Positions 56,206 through 63,854 of a stretch of DNA of 64,000 nt are shown here, in pieces. This DNA is from Pseudomonas sp. (GTDB taxonomy: Bacteria > Pseudomonadota > Gammaproteobacteria > Pseudomonadales > Pseudomonadaceae). Where the stretch lies: contig NZ_JAUXMX010000032.1 of assembly GCF_030683065.1 (NCBI RefSeq), positions 1 through 64,000 of the forward strand, given 5' to 3'. The notes beneath the pieces are model-generated. The model worked only from the letters and a program-made list of their open reading frames with translations. It was not told where the DNA came from and did not search any database. A program made the position numbers and the translations under genes. Position 1 is the stretch's first letter, and each line of letters begins with the position of its first letter.

Positions 56206-56353
56206 CAAGGGGAAGGAGAGAATCAGAATCGAGGCGGCGCTGGTAAGGGTCAGTGGCCGTCCCGGATTTTTCTGATGCACGCCCCTTGCGGGGCGCTGGA
56301 TCTGTGTTGTTGGCCGCCTGGACGAGTTCCAGGATGTTGCGTTGGGTCGCCAT
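56174..56353 (-). CDS. Doubtful 59-residue ORF
   Basis: Begins MATQRNILELVQAANN and becomes Pro/Ser-rich, ending inside the 17-bp hairpin. The first 15 residues look protein-like, but there is only a weak ribosome-binding site (CAGAG) and the C-terminus looks random. It may be the start of a gene cut short by rearrangement. I recognise no family. Confidence 0.2.
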   Translation of the reverse strand: MATQRNILELVQAANNTDPAPRKGRASEKSGTATDPYQRRLDSDSLLPLDALHPDPASG

Positions 56354-56477
56354 GCTCTGCAGTTGAACGGATATTCGTTAGCGCTATGGCTATCTATCCT
56401 GGCCTATGGCCGGGTGTTGCCGTACTCCTGTTTCGCCTTGTGCGATTTAACCCCTACGCGAACTGCGGCATTACGCG

Positions 56478-56639
56478 CTAAGCGCGCAGATGGGTTGCCA
56501 TCATGTGTTGTTGACCTGCACCCACGGCCGGATATTTCGACTCCATGGTTACACGTGCATTCTGCACATTGACGCTGTGGCCAGCGTGCAGAACCACGCG
56601 GGTGCTGACTAGGGGACAAGTGATACTGCGTGTCGTCAT
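56478..56639 (-). CDS. Possible 53-residue small protein
   Basis: ATG at 56639 is preceded by AAGGAGG, an excellent ribosome-binding site although ten bases away. The product MTTRSITCPLVSTRVVLHAG then HSVNVQNARVTMES is rich in Val, Thr and His, with one Cys, and has no membrane segment. No family recognised. Surroundings are gene-poor, so it may be a remnant or an orphan gene. Confidence 0.35.
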   Translation of the reverse strand: MTTRSITCPLVSTRVVLHAGHSVNVQNARVTMESKYPAVGAGQQHMMATHLRA

Positions 56640-56919
56640 TCGCTTTAGCCCTCCTTGTTGCTGATCTGAATCATAAGATAGTCCGGTTTCTTGCGAGACG
56701 TTTAGTACATGTGGCGATAAAACCAAATGCCTCAGGAATGAACGGGCATAAACCCCGCCAGCGCTGGCGTGTGGCATGCGATGGGGCGCCGCGATGAGGG
56801 GTCGTCACGCTCAAACAGCGCGTTTCCAGGCATTTATGGGTCGACTTCAGGCATCCACGCAGGCGCCAGACGCTCTAGGTTAGGCAGGTGTTATTTCAGC
56901 CGAACAACTTGGAGCAGAC

Positions 56920-57264
56920 ATGCCTAACCCGATTACCGTTCTTCGCGACACCACCCCTATGCCGCTGCTCGATGCCTGCAAGTGGGAAAAACTGGCCGGC
57001 GACCCGCATACCGTCAACCTCAACGCCTACACCTCGGAAGACGGCAGCAAGATCATGGGCACCTGGATCTGCACCCCTGGCAAATGGCGGGTCGCCTACG
57101 AGAAGTGGGAGTACTGCCACTTCCAAGAAGGCTACTGCATCATCACGCCGGATGGTCAGGCGCCGATCCACCTCAAGGCCGGCGATATTTTCATCGTTGA
57201 GCCGGGCATGTGCGGCACCTGGGAAGTGGTTGAGACGGTGCGCAAATACTTTGTCTTCGCCTGA
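56920..57264 (+). CDS. Cupin domain protein (DUF861 type)
   Basis: A 114-residue single-domain cupin. GGAG lies seven bases before the ATG. The cupin_3 pattern is clear: GTWICTPGKWRVAYEKWEYC, HFQEGYCIITPDGQAP and DIFIVEPGMCGTWEVVETV. Such small cupins (enzymes or sensors of ethanolamine, glycine-cleavage or ureidoglycolate-like chemistry) often bind metal with Glu and His, but only one clear His is in the metal-site region here. Substrate unknown. It stands alone after the gene-poor region. Confidence 0.83.
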   Translation: MPNPITVLRDTTPMPLLDACKWEKLAGDPHTVNLNAYTSEDGSKIMGTWICTPGKWRVAYEKWEYCHFQEGYCIITPDGQAPIHLKAGDIFIVEPGMCGTWEVVETVRKYFVFA

Positions 57265-57305
57265 CAAACAATTGCGTAAAGCAATGCCGCCAAGCCAGGC
57301 GCGTA

Positions 57306-57395
57306 TGTAGGTTGGCGTTGAGCGCAGCGATAGCCAACAAGGTTTACCCGGCCACTTGATTGCCGGCGGGTAGCGTTGCGCTCAATCGCTCCTAC
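57306..57395. repeat. GTTGAGCGCAGCGATA-type repeat after cupin gene
   Basis: GTAGGTTGGCGTTGAGCGCA then GCGATAGCCAAC (57307-57338), followed by an inverse-like TAGCGTTGCGCTCAATCGCTCCTACG (57372-57397, degenerate). Related to copies near 18788, 44527 and 60584. It lies between convergent genes. Confidence 0.65.
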
Positions 57396-57883
57396 GCAGT
57401 GGCCAGAACCTCGGGCGCGCTTGCTTCTTCATTCGCCAGCCGTTGCAGGTAGATGGCGAAGTCCGGGTCTTCCCCGCGCAGTAGTTGTGGCAGCCGTTCG
57501 CGAAAATCCTCGCGCCGGCTCCACTCGCGCATGTAGTCCTCCCAGGAGTGCCAGCGACGCTGCTTCTTCTCGTCCATGTCGGGCGCATAAATCAGCAGAT
57601 AGGCACGCTCGAACAGCGAGATGAGCATGTCGAAGATCAGCAGCATTCGTTCGCGTTGTTCGTCGGTCAAGTCAGCCGTCGCATGTTGACTGCGCAGCTT
57701 CAGATCCGGGTTGGCCAGCACCACTTCAAGGAAGTCGATATAGGCATCGGAGATCTGTTGCCAGGTGGCTTCCTGCTCATTCGCGCGCGCCTTGCGCTGT
57801 TCGACAAGGAATACCCCAATTGCGAAGGGCAAGGCCACCACGGTGACGATGTAAGACAGCAGCTCCCAGGTTTCGAGGGTCAT
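57392..57883 (-). CDS. Small membrane-anchored protein of unknown function
   Basis: A 163-residue protein. ATG at 57883 is preferred (AAAGG seven bases upstream); in-frame ATGs upstream give longer, unlikely products. Residues 1-28 hold one membrane helix (LLSYIVTVVALPFAIGVFLV) and the rest is a charged, cytoplasmic helical domain with WQQISDAYIDFLEVVLANPD, FDMLISLFERAYLLIYAPDM and WHSWEDYMREWSRREDFRER. This pattern resembles DUF4760-like proteins found widely, but I cannot name it firmly. It faces the cupin gene and is divergent from the RaiA/HPF-type gene. Confidence 0.72.
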   Translation of the reverse strand: MTLETWELLSYIVTVVALPFAIGVFLVEQRKARANEQEATWQQISDAYIDFLEVVLANPDLKLRSQHATADLTDEQRERMLLIFDMLISLFERAYLLIYAPDMDEKKQRRWHSWEDYMREWSRREDFRERLPQLLRGEDPDFAIYLQRLANEEASAPEVLATA

Positions 57884-58208
57884 ATCCATGCCTTTGGGTT
57901 GTAGCGGGTCGAGCAAGCAACATCGACTGTGCCGCATGCGTGGCGGCGCTCTGCTCCCAGCATCATTTACCTCCTCATACAGGCGATAGGGGTTGCCTTC
58001 CACGCCGGGCATTGTCATAAATGTCCTGTGGCAATGTGAAGGAGCGAATCCAGAGCACCCCCTGTAGACTCAGGTTAATACAGGGCTGAGCATACGCAGT
58101 TGCAGCGTCGCAGAATGTGGTCTTTGTCAGCGCCGCAACGACAAAGTCCGGAACCTCGACGTCATGTCAGCCCTCGAAGGTACAGACCCGTCAGAAGCGA
58201 GGAATACC

Positions 58209-58634
58209 ATGCAAATTCATGTGAGAAGCAACCATATCGAAGGAAGTGTCCGGCTTCAGGAGTGGGTAAGCGCAACAGTGGCCGAGCGACTTGACCGTTT
58301 TGAAGATTTTCTCACTCGTGTTGAAGTGCATGTCAGCGACGAAAACGGCAACAAGGCCGGTGCCGACGACAAGCGCTGCCAGATCGAAGCACGGCCCAAG
58401 GGCCATCAAGCTATTTCTGTCACCTACAAAGCATCCTCACTTGTACAGGCCGTGGATGGCGCCACTGAAAAAATGCGCAATGCCCTCGACCACATGGTCG
58501 GCAAGCTGGAGGTCCGGGCCGTCTCCACCGGGCACATCGACGACCCACGTCTGAGCGAAGACCCCGAGCAAGTCACCGAGGCCCTGCTGCTGGAAGAGTT
58601 CCTAGCCAAAGAAGAAGCCCTCAGCCGGAGTTAA
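58209..58634 (+). CDS. raiA: Ribosome hibernation/stress factor of HPF-RaiA family
   Basis: A 141-residue protein with ATG at 58209 (GAGG upstream). The first 100 residues MQIHVRSNHIEGSVRLQEWV then LDRFEDFLTRVEVHVSDENG then HQAISVTYKASSLVQAVDGA are the beta-alpha-beta fold that binds the 30S decoding region. The last 40 residues are acidic (VTEALLLEEFLAKEEALSRS). Length is between short HPF (about 95) and long HPF (about 190). In Pseudomonas the short hpf is by rpoN, which is not here, so this is a second, RaiA-like copy. It probably protects ribosomes in stationary phase or stress. Confidence 0.87.
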   Translation: MQIHVRSNHIEGSVRLQEWVSATVAERLDRFEDFLTRVEVHVSDENGNKAGADDKRCQIEARPKGHQAISVTYKASSLVQAVDGATEKMRNALDHMVGKLEVRAVSTGHIDDPRLSEDPEQVTEALLLEEFLAKEEALSRS

Positions 58635-58669
58635 GCCGCTGACATTCGCTGAGTTCTGAATGATTTCAT

Positions 58670-58703
58670 AAGGGGTTGCCATGCATGCATGGCAACCCCT
58701 TTA
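58670..58703 (+). terminator. Terminator after raiA
   Basis: AAGGGGTTGCCATGC and ATGGCAACCCCTTT form a perfect palindrome with loop-forming ATGCATGC, ending TTT. It lies about 35 bases past the stop. Confidence 0.85.
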
Positions 58704-59077
58704 AGGTTGTGCAGGCGCGCACTCCGTCAAACCAGCTCGTAACCAATCCCCCCTTTTTTTGCAAACACGGCGCTGCTGTTGCTCGGCGGCGTAACAACAC
58801 TCCCGTGAGCCTCTGGCTGTGGACCGAAATGAATCGTGGTCTGCTCCCTTTGTAGGCATCCCGTATTTGGCGAGTTACGATCTTCGCGCCGGGCGCTGTG
58901 GCTGGCTGGTGAATGGCCGTAGCTGCTGCTCTGCCGGGGCATGCGGCTCTTCGGCAGGAGGGCACTGCCAGCGTCTACCCTGTTATCTGGCGAACCCGCC
59001 TGGCTGAGCGGCTGAGAAAACATCGCTTGCCTGCTGCGACCCTCGCCGGGCGAGGCAACACGACTGCGAGGCAGCCT
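58704..59077. other. 374-base region before the monooxygenase gene
   Basis: Contains the CCCCCCTTTTTTTGC tract near 58748 and the promoter of the downstream gene. The downstream frame is open to 58913 but without homology there. No operator could be identified. Confidence 0.4.
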
Positions 59078-60562
59078 ATGGATGTGGAACACCTGGACGT
59101 ACTGATCATCGGTGCTGGCCTGTCGGGTATAGGCGCGGCCTATCACCTGATGCAGCAGTGCCCGAGCAAGCGCTTCGCGATCCTCGAGGGTCGGCATGCC
59201 CTCGGTGGCACCTGGGATCTGTTTCGCTATCCGGGCATCCGCTCCGACTCGGACATGTACACCCTGGGCTACAACTTCAAGCCCTGGACCGAACCGCAGG
59301 CGATTGCCGATGGCCCGTCGATCCGCCGCTATATCGAGGAGACCGCGCGGGAGAACGGCATCGATGCAAAGATCCGCTACCAGCACCGGGTGCTCAAGGC
59401 TGACTGGTGCAGTGAGGCGGCGCGCTGGACGCTGCAGGTGCAGTGCGGCGAGGCGGCCGAACCGAGTCTGCTGAGCTGCAACCAGTTGCTGATGTGCACC
59501 GGCTATTACCGCTACGACGCGGGATATACCCCGGTTTACAAGGGCCGCGAACTGTTCCGCGGCACCTTTATCCATCCGCAGCAGTGGCCGCAGGATTTTG
59601 ACTACAGCGGCAAGACCGTGGTGGTGATCGGCAGCGGCGCCACCGCCGTGACCCTGGTGCCGGCGCTGACTGACAAGGCCCGTCATGTGACCATGCTGCA
59701 GCGCTCGCCGAGTTATGTGGTTAGCCTGGCGCAGCGCGATGTGCTGGCCAACCTGCTGCGCCGCTGGCTGCCGCCGGTCGTGGTGTACCGCCTGGTGCGC
59801 ACACGCAATGTGCTCATGCAGCTGAGTTTTTACACACTGGCCAAAGGCTTGCCTGCGCTGGTGCGCAAGTTGCTGCTGGGCCAGGCCCGGCGACAGTTGG
59901 GCGCGCGTTTCGATATGCGCCATTTCAGCCCGCGCTACCAGCCGTGGGATCAGCGCGTATGCGTGGTGCCGGACGGCGATCTGTTCAAGGTGCTGCGTGC
60001 GGGCAAGGCGTCGCTGGTGACCGAGCAGATCGACAGCTTGACCGAAACCGGCATCCGCCTGAAAACCGGGCAGGTGCTGCCGGCCGACGTGATCGTCAGC
60101 GCCACCGGTCTGGACTTGCTGATGTTCGGCGGCATCGAGGTGGCGGTAGACGGCCAGCCATTCGATGCGTCCAAGAGCATGGGCTATCGCGGCATTATGC
60201 TGCGTGACCTGCCCAATGCCGCGGTAGTGCTGGGATACACCAACGCCAGCTGGACGCTCAAGGCGGACCTGTCCAGCGAATACTTCTGCCGCCTGATCAC
60301 CCACATGGATGCCATCGGCATGCGCCAGTGCACGCCTCGCGACCCGGCGCGGCAGGTCGGGGAGGCGCCGTTTCTCGACTTGACCTCTGGTTACATCCAG
60401 CGCGCCGCCGACAGAATCCCCAAGCAAGGCGATCGCGTGCCTTGGAAGCTCTACCAGAATTACCTGCTCGACCTGGCGCAGTTGCGCTATGGCAAGCTGG
60501 AGGACGGTTACCTGGAGTTCAGCTCGCCGCACCACCCCGAGGAGGCTGGCTCGGTAGTATGA
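59078..60562 (+). CDS. almA: AlmA-like flavin-dependent monooxygenase
   Basis: A 494-residue class B flavoprotein. ATG at 59078 opens the FAD motif GAGLSGIG (12-19); the frame upstream has no homology. RHALGGTWDLFRYPGIRSDS then DMYTLGYNFKPW matches AlmA and related Baeyer-Villiger enzymes. The BVMO fingerprint FRGTFIHPQQWP lies at 160-171, and the NADPH motif VVIGSGATAVTLVPAL at about 187-202. AlmA is tied to long-chain alkane use in Acinetobacter. Similar proteins act on ketones or steroids, so substrate is uncertain. No alkane gene is adjacent; the next large gene is an alcohol dehydrogenase 1.3 kb away. Confidence 0.87.
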   Translation: MDVEHLDVLIIGAGLSGIGAAYHLMQQCPSKRFAILEGRHALGGTWDLFRYPGIRSDSDMYTLGYNFKPWTEPQAIADGPSIRRYIEETARENGIDAKIRYQHRVLKADWCSEAARWTLQVQCGEAAEPSLLSCNQLLMCTGYYRYDAGYTPVYKGRELFRGTFIHPQQWPQDFDYSGKTVVVIGSGATAVTLVPALTDKARHVTMLQRSPSYVVSLAQRDVLANLLRRWLPPVVVYRLVRTRNVLMQLSFYTLAKGLPALVRKLLLGQARRQLGARFDMRHFSPRYQPWDQRVCVVPDGDLFKVLRAGKASLVTEQIDSLTETGIRLKTGQVLPADVIVSATGLDLLMFGGIEVAVDGQPFDASKSMGYRGIMLRDLPNAAVVLGYTNASWTLKADLSSEYFCRLITHMDAIGMRQCTPRDPARQVGEAPFLDLTSGYIQRAADRIPKQGDRVPWKLYQNYLLDLAQLRYGKLEDGYLEFSSPHHPEEAGSVV

Positions 60563-60963
60563 GACTCAGTCCCACCGCGCCCCGTAGGATGGCGTTGAGC
60601 GCAGCGATACCCATCAGGTGGTGTCATGGCGACTATCGATGATGGGTTACGGCGCGTTTGTACTGCTGATGGCAGGTCAGTTTGCGGGCGCCTAACCTAC
60701 GCGGCCCGACCCATCCTACGGACTGCGCCTGGCTCATCCTGCGTACTGCTTGCCGGAGGCGGCCGGCAATTTCTGGTGTTGGCATAGCCTTGTGTAAGCC
60801 AAACGCCATAGGTAATTGAGGATTATCAACTACAACGGCAGGGCAATTAGAGCTTTTCTGATGTGCATAAGGCCACTATGCTTCGCCGGATATTTTTTGG
60901 TGAGTGCGACGGCTCCTTGGGCGGGGTCAACAGCATCATCCGCAGGTAAGAAGGGACTCTGCC
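60563..60963. repeat. GTTGAGCGCAGCGATA-type repeat and intergenic sequence
   Basis: GTAGGATGGCGTTGAGCGCA then GCGATACCCATCA (60584-60616) is followed by TGATGGGTTACGGCGCG (60640-60656), an imperfect inverse. The rest of this 401-base stretch contains GCCGGCAAT-type REP debris and no gene. Confidence 0.6.
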
Positions 60964-61170
60964 ATGAAAGAACAACGCTACCTCCCTGCGCTACGCGCGC
61001 ACATCGACCAACTGCTGAGCGAGAACTGGGTTATTGCTCAGCGCAATCCGCTCAAATTGCAGCTCGGGGGCAGAACCTGCCTGGTTATGCACGGCATGCT
61101 GATCAGCGAAGGACCGCTCTGGAATCATCTCGAGCCCCAGCATGCTTGCTCCGCTCAAAGCCTGCAATAG
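60964..61170 (+). CDS. Possible 68-residue small protein
   Basis: ATG at 60964 has AGAAGGGA eight bases upstream. The product starts MKEQRYLPALRAHIDQLLSE then NWVIAQRNPLKLQLGGRTCL and MHGMLISEGPLWNHL. It has a predicted amphipathic helix and a beta strand, no membrane segment. It looks like a genuine short protein or the N-terminal part of a longer gene whose end was lost, because the last residues HACSAQSLQ look random. No family is recognised. Confidence 0.5.
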   Translation: MKEQRYLPALRAHIDQLLSENWVIAQRNPLKLQLGGRTCLVMHGMLISEGPLWNHLEPQHACSAQSLQ

Positions 61171-61865
61171 CAGCGCGTATCGTTCGGCGTGTCGCTGGCT
61201 GGCAGGTGCGGGCTTGCCGTGTAAGTCGTCTGCTCAGCTGCCATGCTCGACGCAATCAATTGCCGCGAGATTAACCCGCTACCCGCTACCCGCTACCCGC
61301 TACCCGCTGCCCGAAGGCCGGCCATCAGGTGTTGTTCTACCTGCGGCCGACGCGCAGCAGTGGCAGCTCGCCTAGTCGGCCCGGCAGGTTACTCACCGCG
61401 CCATGCGGTCGGCGTCGCGCGAGGCGATGCGTTCCCCTGTCAGGGCGTTGAACGTACGCAGTAGGTTCAGGCCGAGGGTTGAGATATTCACCTGCCGAAT
61501 ACGACTTCTCACACGACTAGATTTGCAAAACAGTAGTGCCCTGCTTGTGGCGGGTGGCAACCCTTCTTCGCCTAATGTTGAACCATGCCTGAATGGCCAC
61601 GGAGCACTTGCAGGGGCAATTGTGTTGACCGGCCGTTCGCCGCGCCAGGGAGCCGTCGATGCAGGCATTCATGTCGAGGTGACCCGCTGCCGCAGATGTG
61701 CGCCTGGCTTCAGCCGCGCAGGTTTTACCCGCGTATCGGGGTGGCTTGCTCAATCGCTCCCCGCTCATCTCCCTGGATGTGAGAGGGTGGTGACGAGTAT
61801 CGCCGGCTCCCTTGTGGTGGCGGCCTCGACCGCGAAGGATTAAAGGGCAACCAGAGGATCACACC
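61171..61865. other. 695-base stretch without a recognised gene
   Basis: No frame shows conserved motifs. A 7-base microsatellite is at 61274. Frames at 61393-61668 (-) and 61403-61843 (+) are open but compositionally random; the minus frame has NLLRTFNALTGERIASRD near its end, which may be a decayed coding remnant. The promoter of the alcohol dehydrogenase must lie near its right edge. Confidence 0.4.
61274..61308 (+). repeat. Microsatellite (ACCCGCT)x5
   Basis: Five perfect copies of ACCCGCT, then a broken sixth (GCCCG). A 7-base unit can change copy number by slippage; it is not inside a convincing gene. Confidence 0.9.
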
Positions 61866-63029
61866 ATGCAGCCATTCAGCTTCGCCACCACCGCACAGAT
61901 TATCTGCGAAGCCGGTGCCGCCCACCGGTTGGCCGCGCTGTGCGTCGAGCGTGGCGCCAGAACGGTATTGATCGTCACCGATCCCGGGATCACCAGGCTT
62001 GGTCTGCTGGCCGAGGTGTTGCCTGGTTTTCTGCTGGCGGGGGTGACCGCGCAGGTGTTCGATCAGGTGCTGGCCGACCCGCCGGAAGCCATCGTGCAGA
62101 GCGCGGTGGAGCAGGCCAGAGCGCTCAAGGCCGAGCTGATCATCGGCTTCGGCGGCGGCAGTTCGATGGACGTGGCCAAGCTGGTCGCGTTGCTTGCGCA
62201 TCCCGACTGCACTCAGCAACTGGTCGACATTTACGGCGTCGGTAATGCCAAGGGCTGGCGTCTGCCGTTGATCCAGGTGCCGACCACCGCCGGTACAGGT
62301 TCGGAAGTGACCCCGGTGGCGATCGTCACCACCGGCGCGACGACCAAGCTGGGTGTGGTTTCGCCGTTGTTGCTGCCGGACCTGGCGCTGCTGGACGCCG
62401 ACCTGACCCTCGGCCTGCCGCCGGCGGTGACCGCCGCCACCGGCATCGACGCCATGGTGCATGCCATCGAGGCCTACACCAGCGTGCAGAAAAAGAACCC
62501 GCTGTCCGATTTGCTGGCCCGCGAGGCGCTGCGCTTGCTGGCCACCAATCTGGACGAGGCGGTGCACAACGGCGGCAACCGCCAAGCGCGCCAGGCCATG
62601 CTGCTCGGCGCCTGTCTGGCTGGTCAGGCGTTCGCCAATGCGCCGGTGGCGGCTGTGCATGCGCTGGCCTATCCGCTCGGAGGGCATTTCCACATCCCCC
62701 ACGGCCTGAGCAATGCCCTGGTGCTGCCGCATGTGCTGGGCTTCAATGCGGCAGTGGCCGCGCCGCTGTATGCCGAACTGGCGCCGCTGGTACTGGGCGC
62801 CAAGTTGCGGCCCGGCAGCGCCATGCGGCAGACCGAGCAGTTCATACTTGAACTGGCCGACTTCAGCGAGCGCAGCGGCCTGCCCACGCGTTTGCGTGAT
62901 GCCGGGGTGGCGCAGGATATGCTCGCGCAACTGGCGTGCGAGGCCATGCTGCAACAACGCCTGCTGGTGAATAACCCGCGCGAGATGACCGAGGCGCACG
63001 CCCTGGCCATCTACCAATCGGCCTATTGA
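61866..63029 (+). CDS. Iron-containing alcohol dehydrogenase
   Basis: A 387-residue group-III alcohol dehydrogenase. AGAGGA precedes ATG 61866; the frame continues upstream but without homology. NAD(P) motif GFGGGSSMDVAKLVAL near 94-109, the family signature VPTTAGTGSEVTPVAIVTT, iron ligands in DAMVHAIEAYTS, AVHALAYPLGGHFHIPHGLS (His residues near 265-280). It reduces or oxidises alcohols with iron or zinc. Related types are lactaldehyde or 1,3-propanediol dehydrogenases and the methanol-type enzymes, so substrate is unclear. It may act on products of the nearby monooxygenase, but 1.3 kb separate them. Confidence 0.9.
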   Translation: MQPFSFATTAQIICEAGAAHRLAALCVERGARTVLIVTDPGITRLGLLAEVLPGFLLAGVTAQVFDQVLADPPEAIVQSAVEQARALKAELIIGFGGGSSMDVAKLVALLAHPDCTQQLVDIYGVGNAKGWRLPLIQVPTTAGTGSEVTPVAIVTTGATTKLGVVSPLLLPDLALLDADLTLGLPPAVTAATGIDAMVHAIEAYTSVQKKNPLSDLLAREALRLLATNLDEAVHNGGNRQARQAMLLGACLAGQAFANAPVAAVHALAYPLGGHFHIPHGLSNALVLPHVLGFNAAVAAPLYAELAPLVLGAKLRPGSAMRQTEQFILELADFSERSGLPTRLRDAGVAQDMLAQLACEAMLQQRLLVNNPREMTEAHALAIYQSAY

Positions 63030-63100
63030 GGCGAGCGCCATTGCCGGCCCAAGGATCGTCCGATCAATTCACTTCAAAACCCGCGCGGACGAGTCCCGTT

Positions 63101-63121
63101 GGTGCGCGCGGCGCACCCTAC
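63101..63121. repeat. Single half of GTAGGGTGCGC family
   Basis: GGTGCGCGCGGCGCACCCTAC between the alcohol dehydrogenase and thioesterase genes. Confidence 0.75.
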
Positions 63122-63177
63122 CCGAGGCGTGCGGGGCCACCTAGGCTGCGCGCACCATTGCCTACCAAGGACACTCA

Positions 63178-63612
63178 ATGAATCCACCCCAGCACTTGCG
63201 CAGCGACTACCCACACTTCCAGCCGATCACCACGCGCTGGCACGACAACGATGTCTATGGCCATGTGAATAACGTCACCTACTACAGTTACTTCGACAGC
63301 GCGGTGAACAGCTATTTGATCGAGGTCGGCGGCCTGGATATTCACAATGGCGAGGTGGTCGGTTTCGTTGTCAGTTCCAGTTGCGACTACTTCGCCTCCA
63401 TCGCCTTCCCCGAGCGCATCGAGATCGGTCTGCGGGTGGCCAAGCTGGGCAACAGCTCGGTGCAGTACGAGCTGGCGGTGTTCAAGCAGGGCGAGGATGA
63501 GGCCTGCGCGGCCGGGCGTTTCGTCCATGTGTTCGTCGATCGGGCGAGCAACCGGCCGCTGCCGATTCCGGGGCGCCTGCGTGAGGCGCTGGCGGCGTTG
63601 CAGGTGCAATAG
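63178..63612 (+). CDS. Acyl-CoA thioesterase (hotdog fold, 4HBT type)
   Basis: A 144-residue single hotdog-fold protein. The N-terminal [23 protein letters not shown]-type block appears here as [20 protein letters not shown], the 4-hydroxybenzoyl-CoA thioesterase signature, with catalytic Asp (about residue 24). [20 protein letters not shown] follows. AAGGA lies nine bases before the ATG. It hydrolyses acyl-CoA or aryl-CoA thioesters; the chain preference is unknown. It is 148 bases downstream of the alcohol dehydrogenase on the same strand, separated by a repeat. Confidence 0.9.
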   Translation: [144 protein letters not shown]

Positions 63613-63617
63613 TTGTT

Positions 63618-63731
63618 CGCGGGCATGGCCCGCTTCTACGGTTTTGCGGTGCACTGACTGGTAGGCGGGGACCTGTCCGCGAATGGATATTGCCCCTTGG
63701 CCACGGTTCGCGGCCAAGGCCCCTCCTACGA
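63618..63731. repeat. Two degenerate REP elements
   Basis: TTCGCGGGCATGGCCCGCTTCTACGG (63617-63642, read in parts: GCGGGCATGGCCCGC) resembles 14320-14378; GTTCGCGGCCAAGGCCCCTCCTACG at 63705 resembles the 12870 family. They lie between the thioesterase and the last gene. Confidence 0.65.
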
Positions 63732-63854
63732 TGCGCTGGTGTTCTGGCGAGGGCGGACTTGCTTGCGAGCCTTTGACGGTCCCTGCGGCAAATGCATGGT
63801 GAATTTGCTGGCGGCGCACTAGGCTGTCGGCAGTCACCATGCCAAGGAGTGCCC

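Larger units (their letters stand above)
56105..56919. other. Gene-poor, possibly decayed region
   Basis: About 800 bases without a recognisable conserved gene on either strand. It holds two weak small ORFs and a perfect hairpin, listed separately. Base composition is less GC-rich than the neighbours, with AT-rich patches near 56640-56720, consistent with acquired or decaying DNA. Confidence 0.45.

Noticed and set aside
56161..56210. Possible integron attC site at the 17-bp hairpin
   Set aside because: The flanking bases do not give the RYYYAAC and GTTRRRY core sites, and no integrase or cassette genes are nearby.
55972..56481. Open frame of about 169 codons over the tandem duplication on the plus strand
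   Set aside because: It begins inside repeat copy two, has no ribosome-binding site, and its residues follow the repeat and hairpin sequence rather than a protein pattern.
58727..60535. 600-codon minus-strand frame opposite the monooxygenase
   Set aside because: A shadow of the GC-rich monooxygenase gene; the plus-strand protein has clear FAD, NADPH and BVMO motifs.
61403..61843. 146-codon frame before the alcohol dehydrogenase
   Set aside because: Composition is Arg/Ser/Pro-rich as expected from an out-of-frame GC-rich strand, with no start signal.
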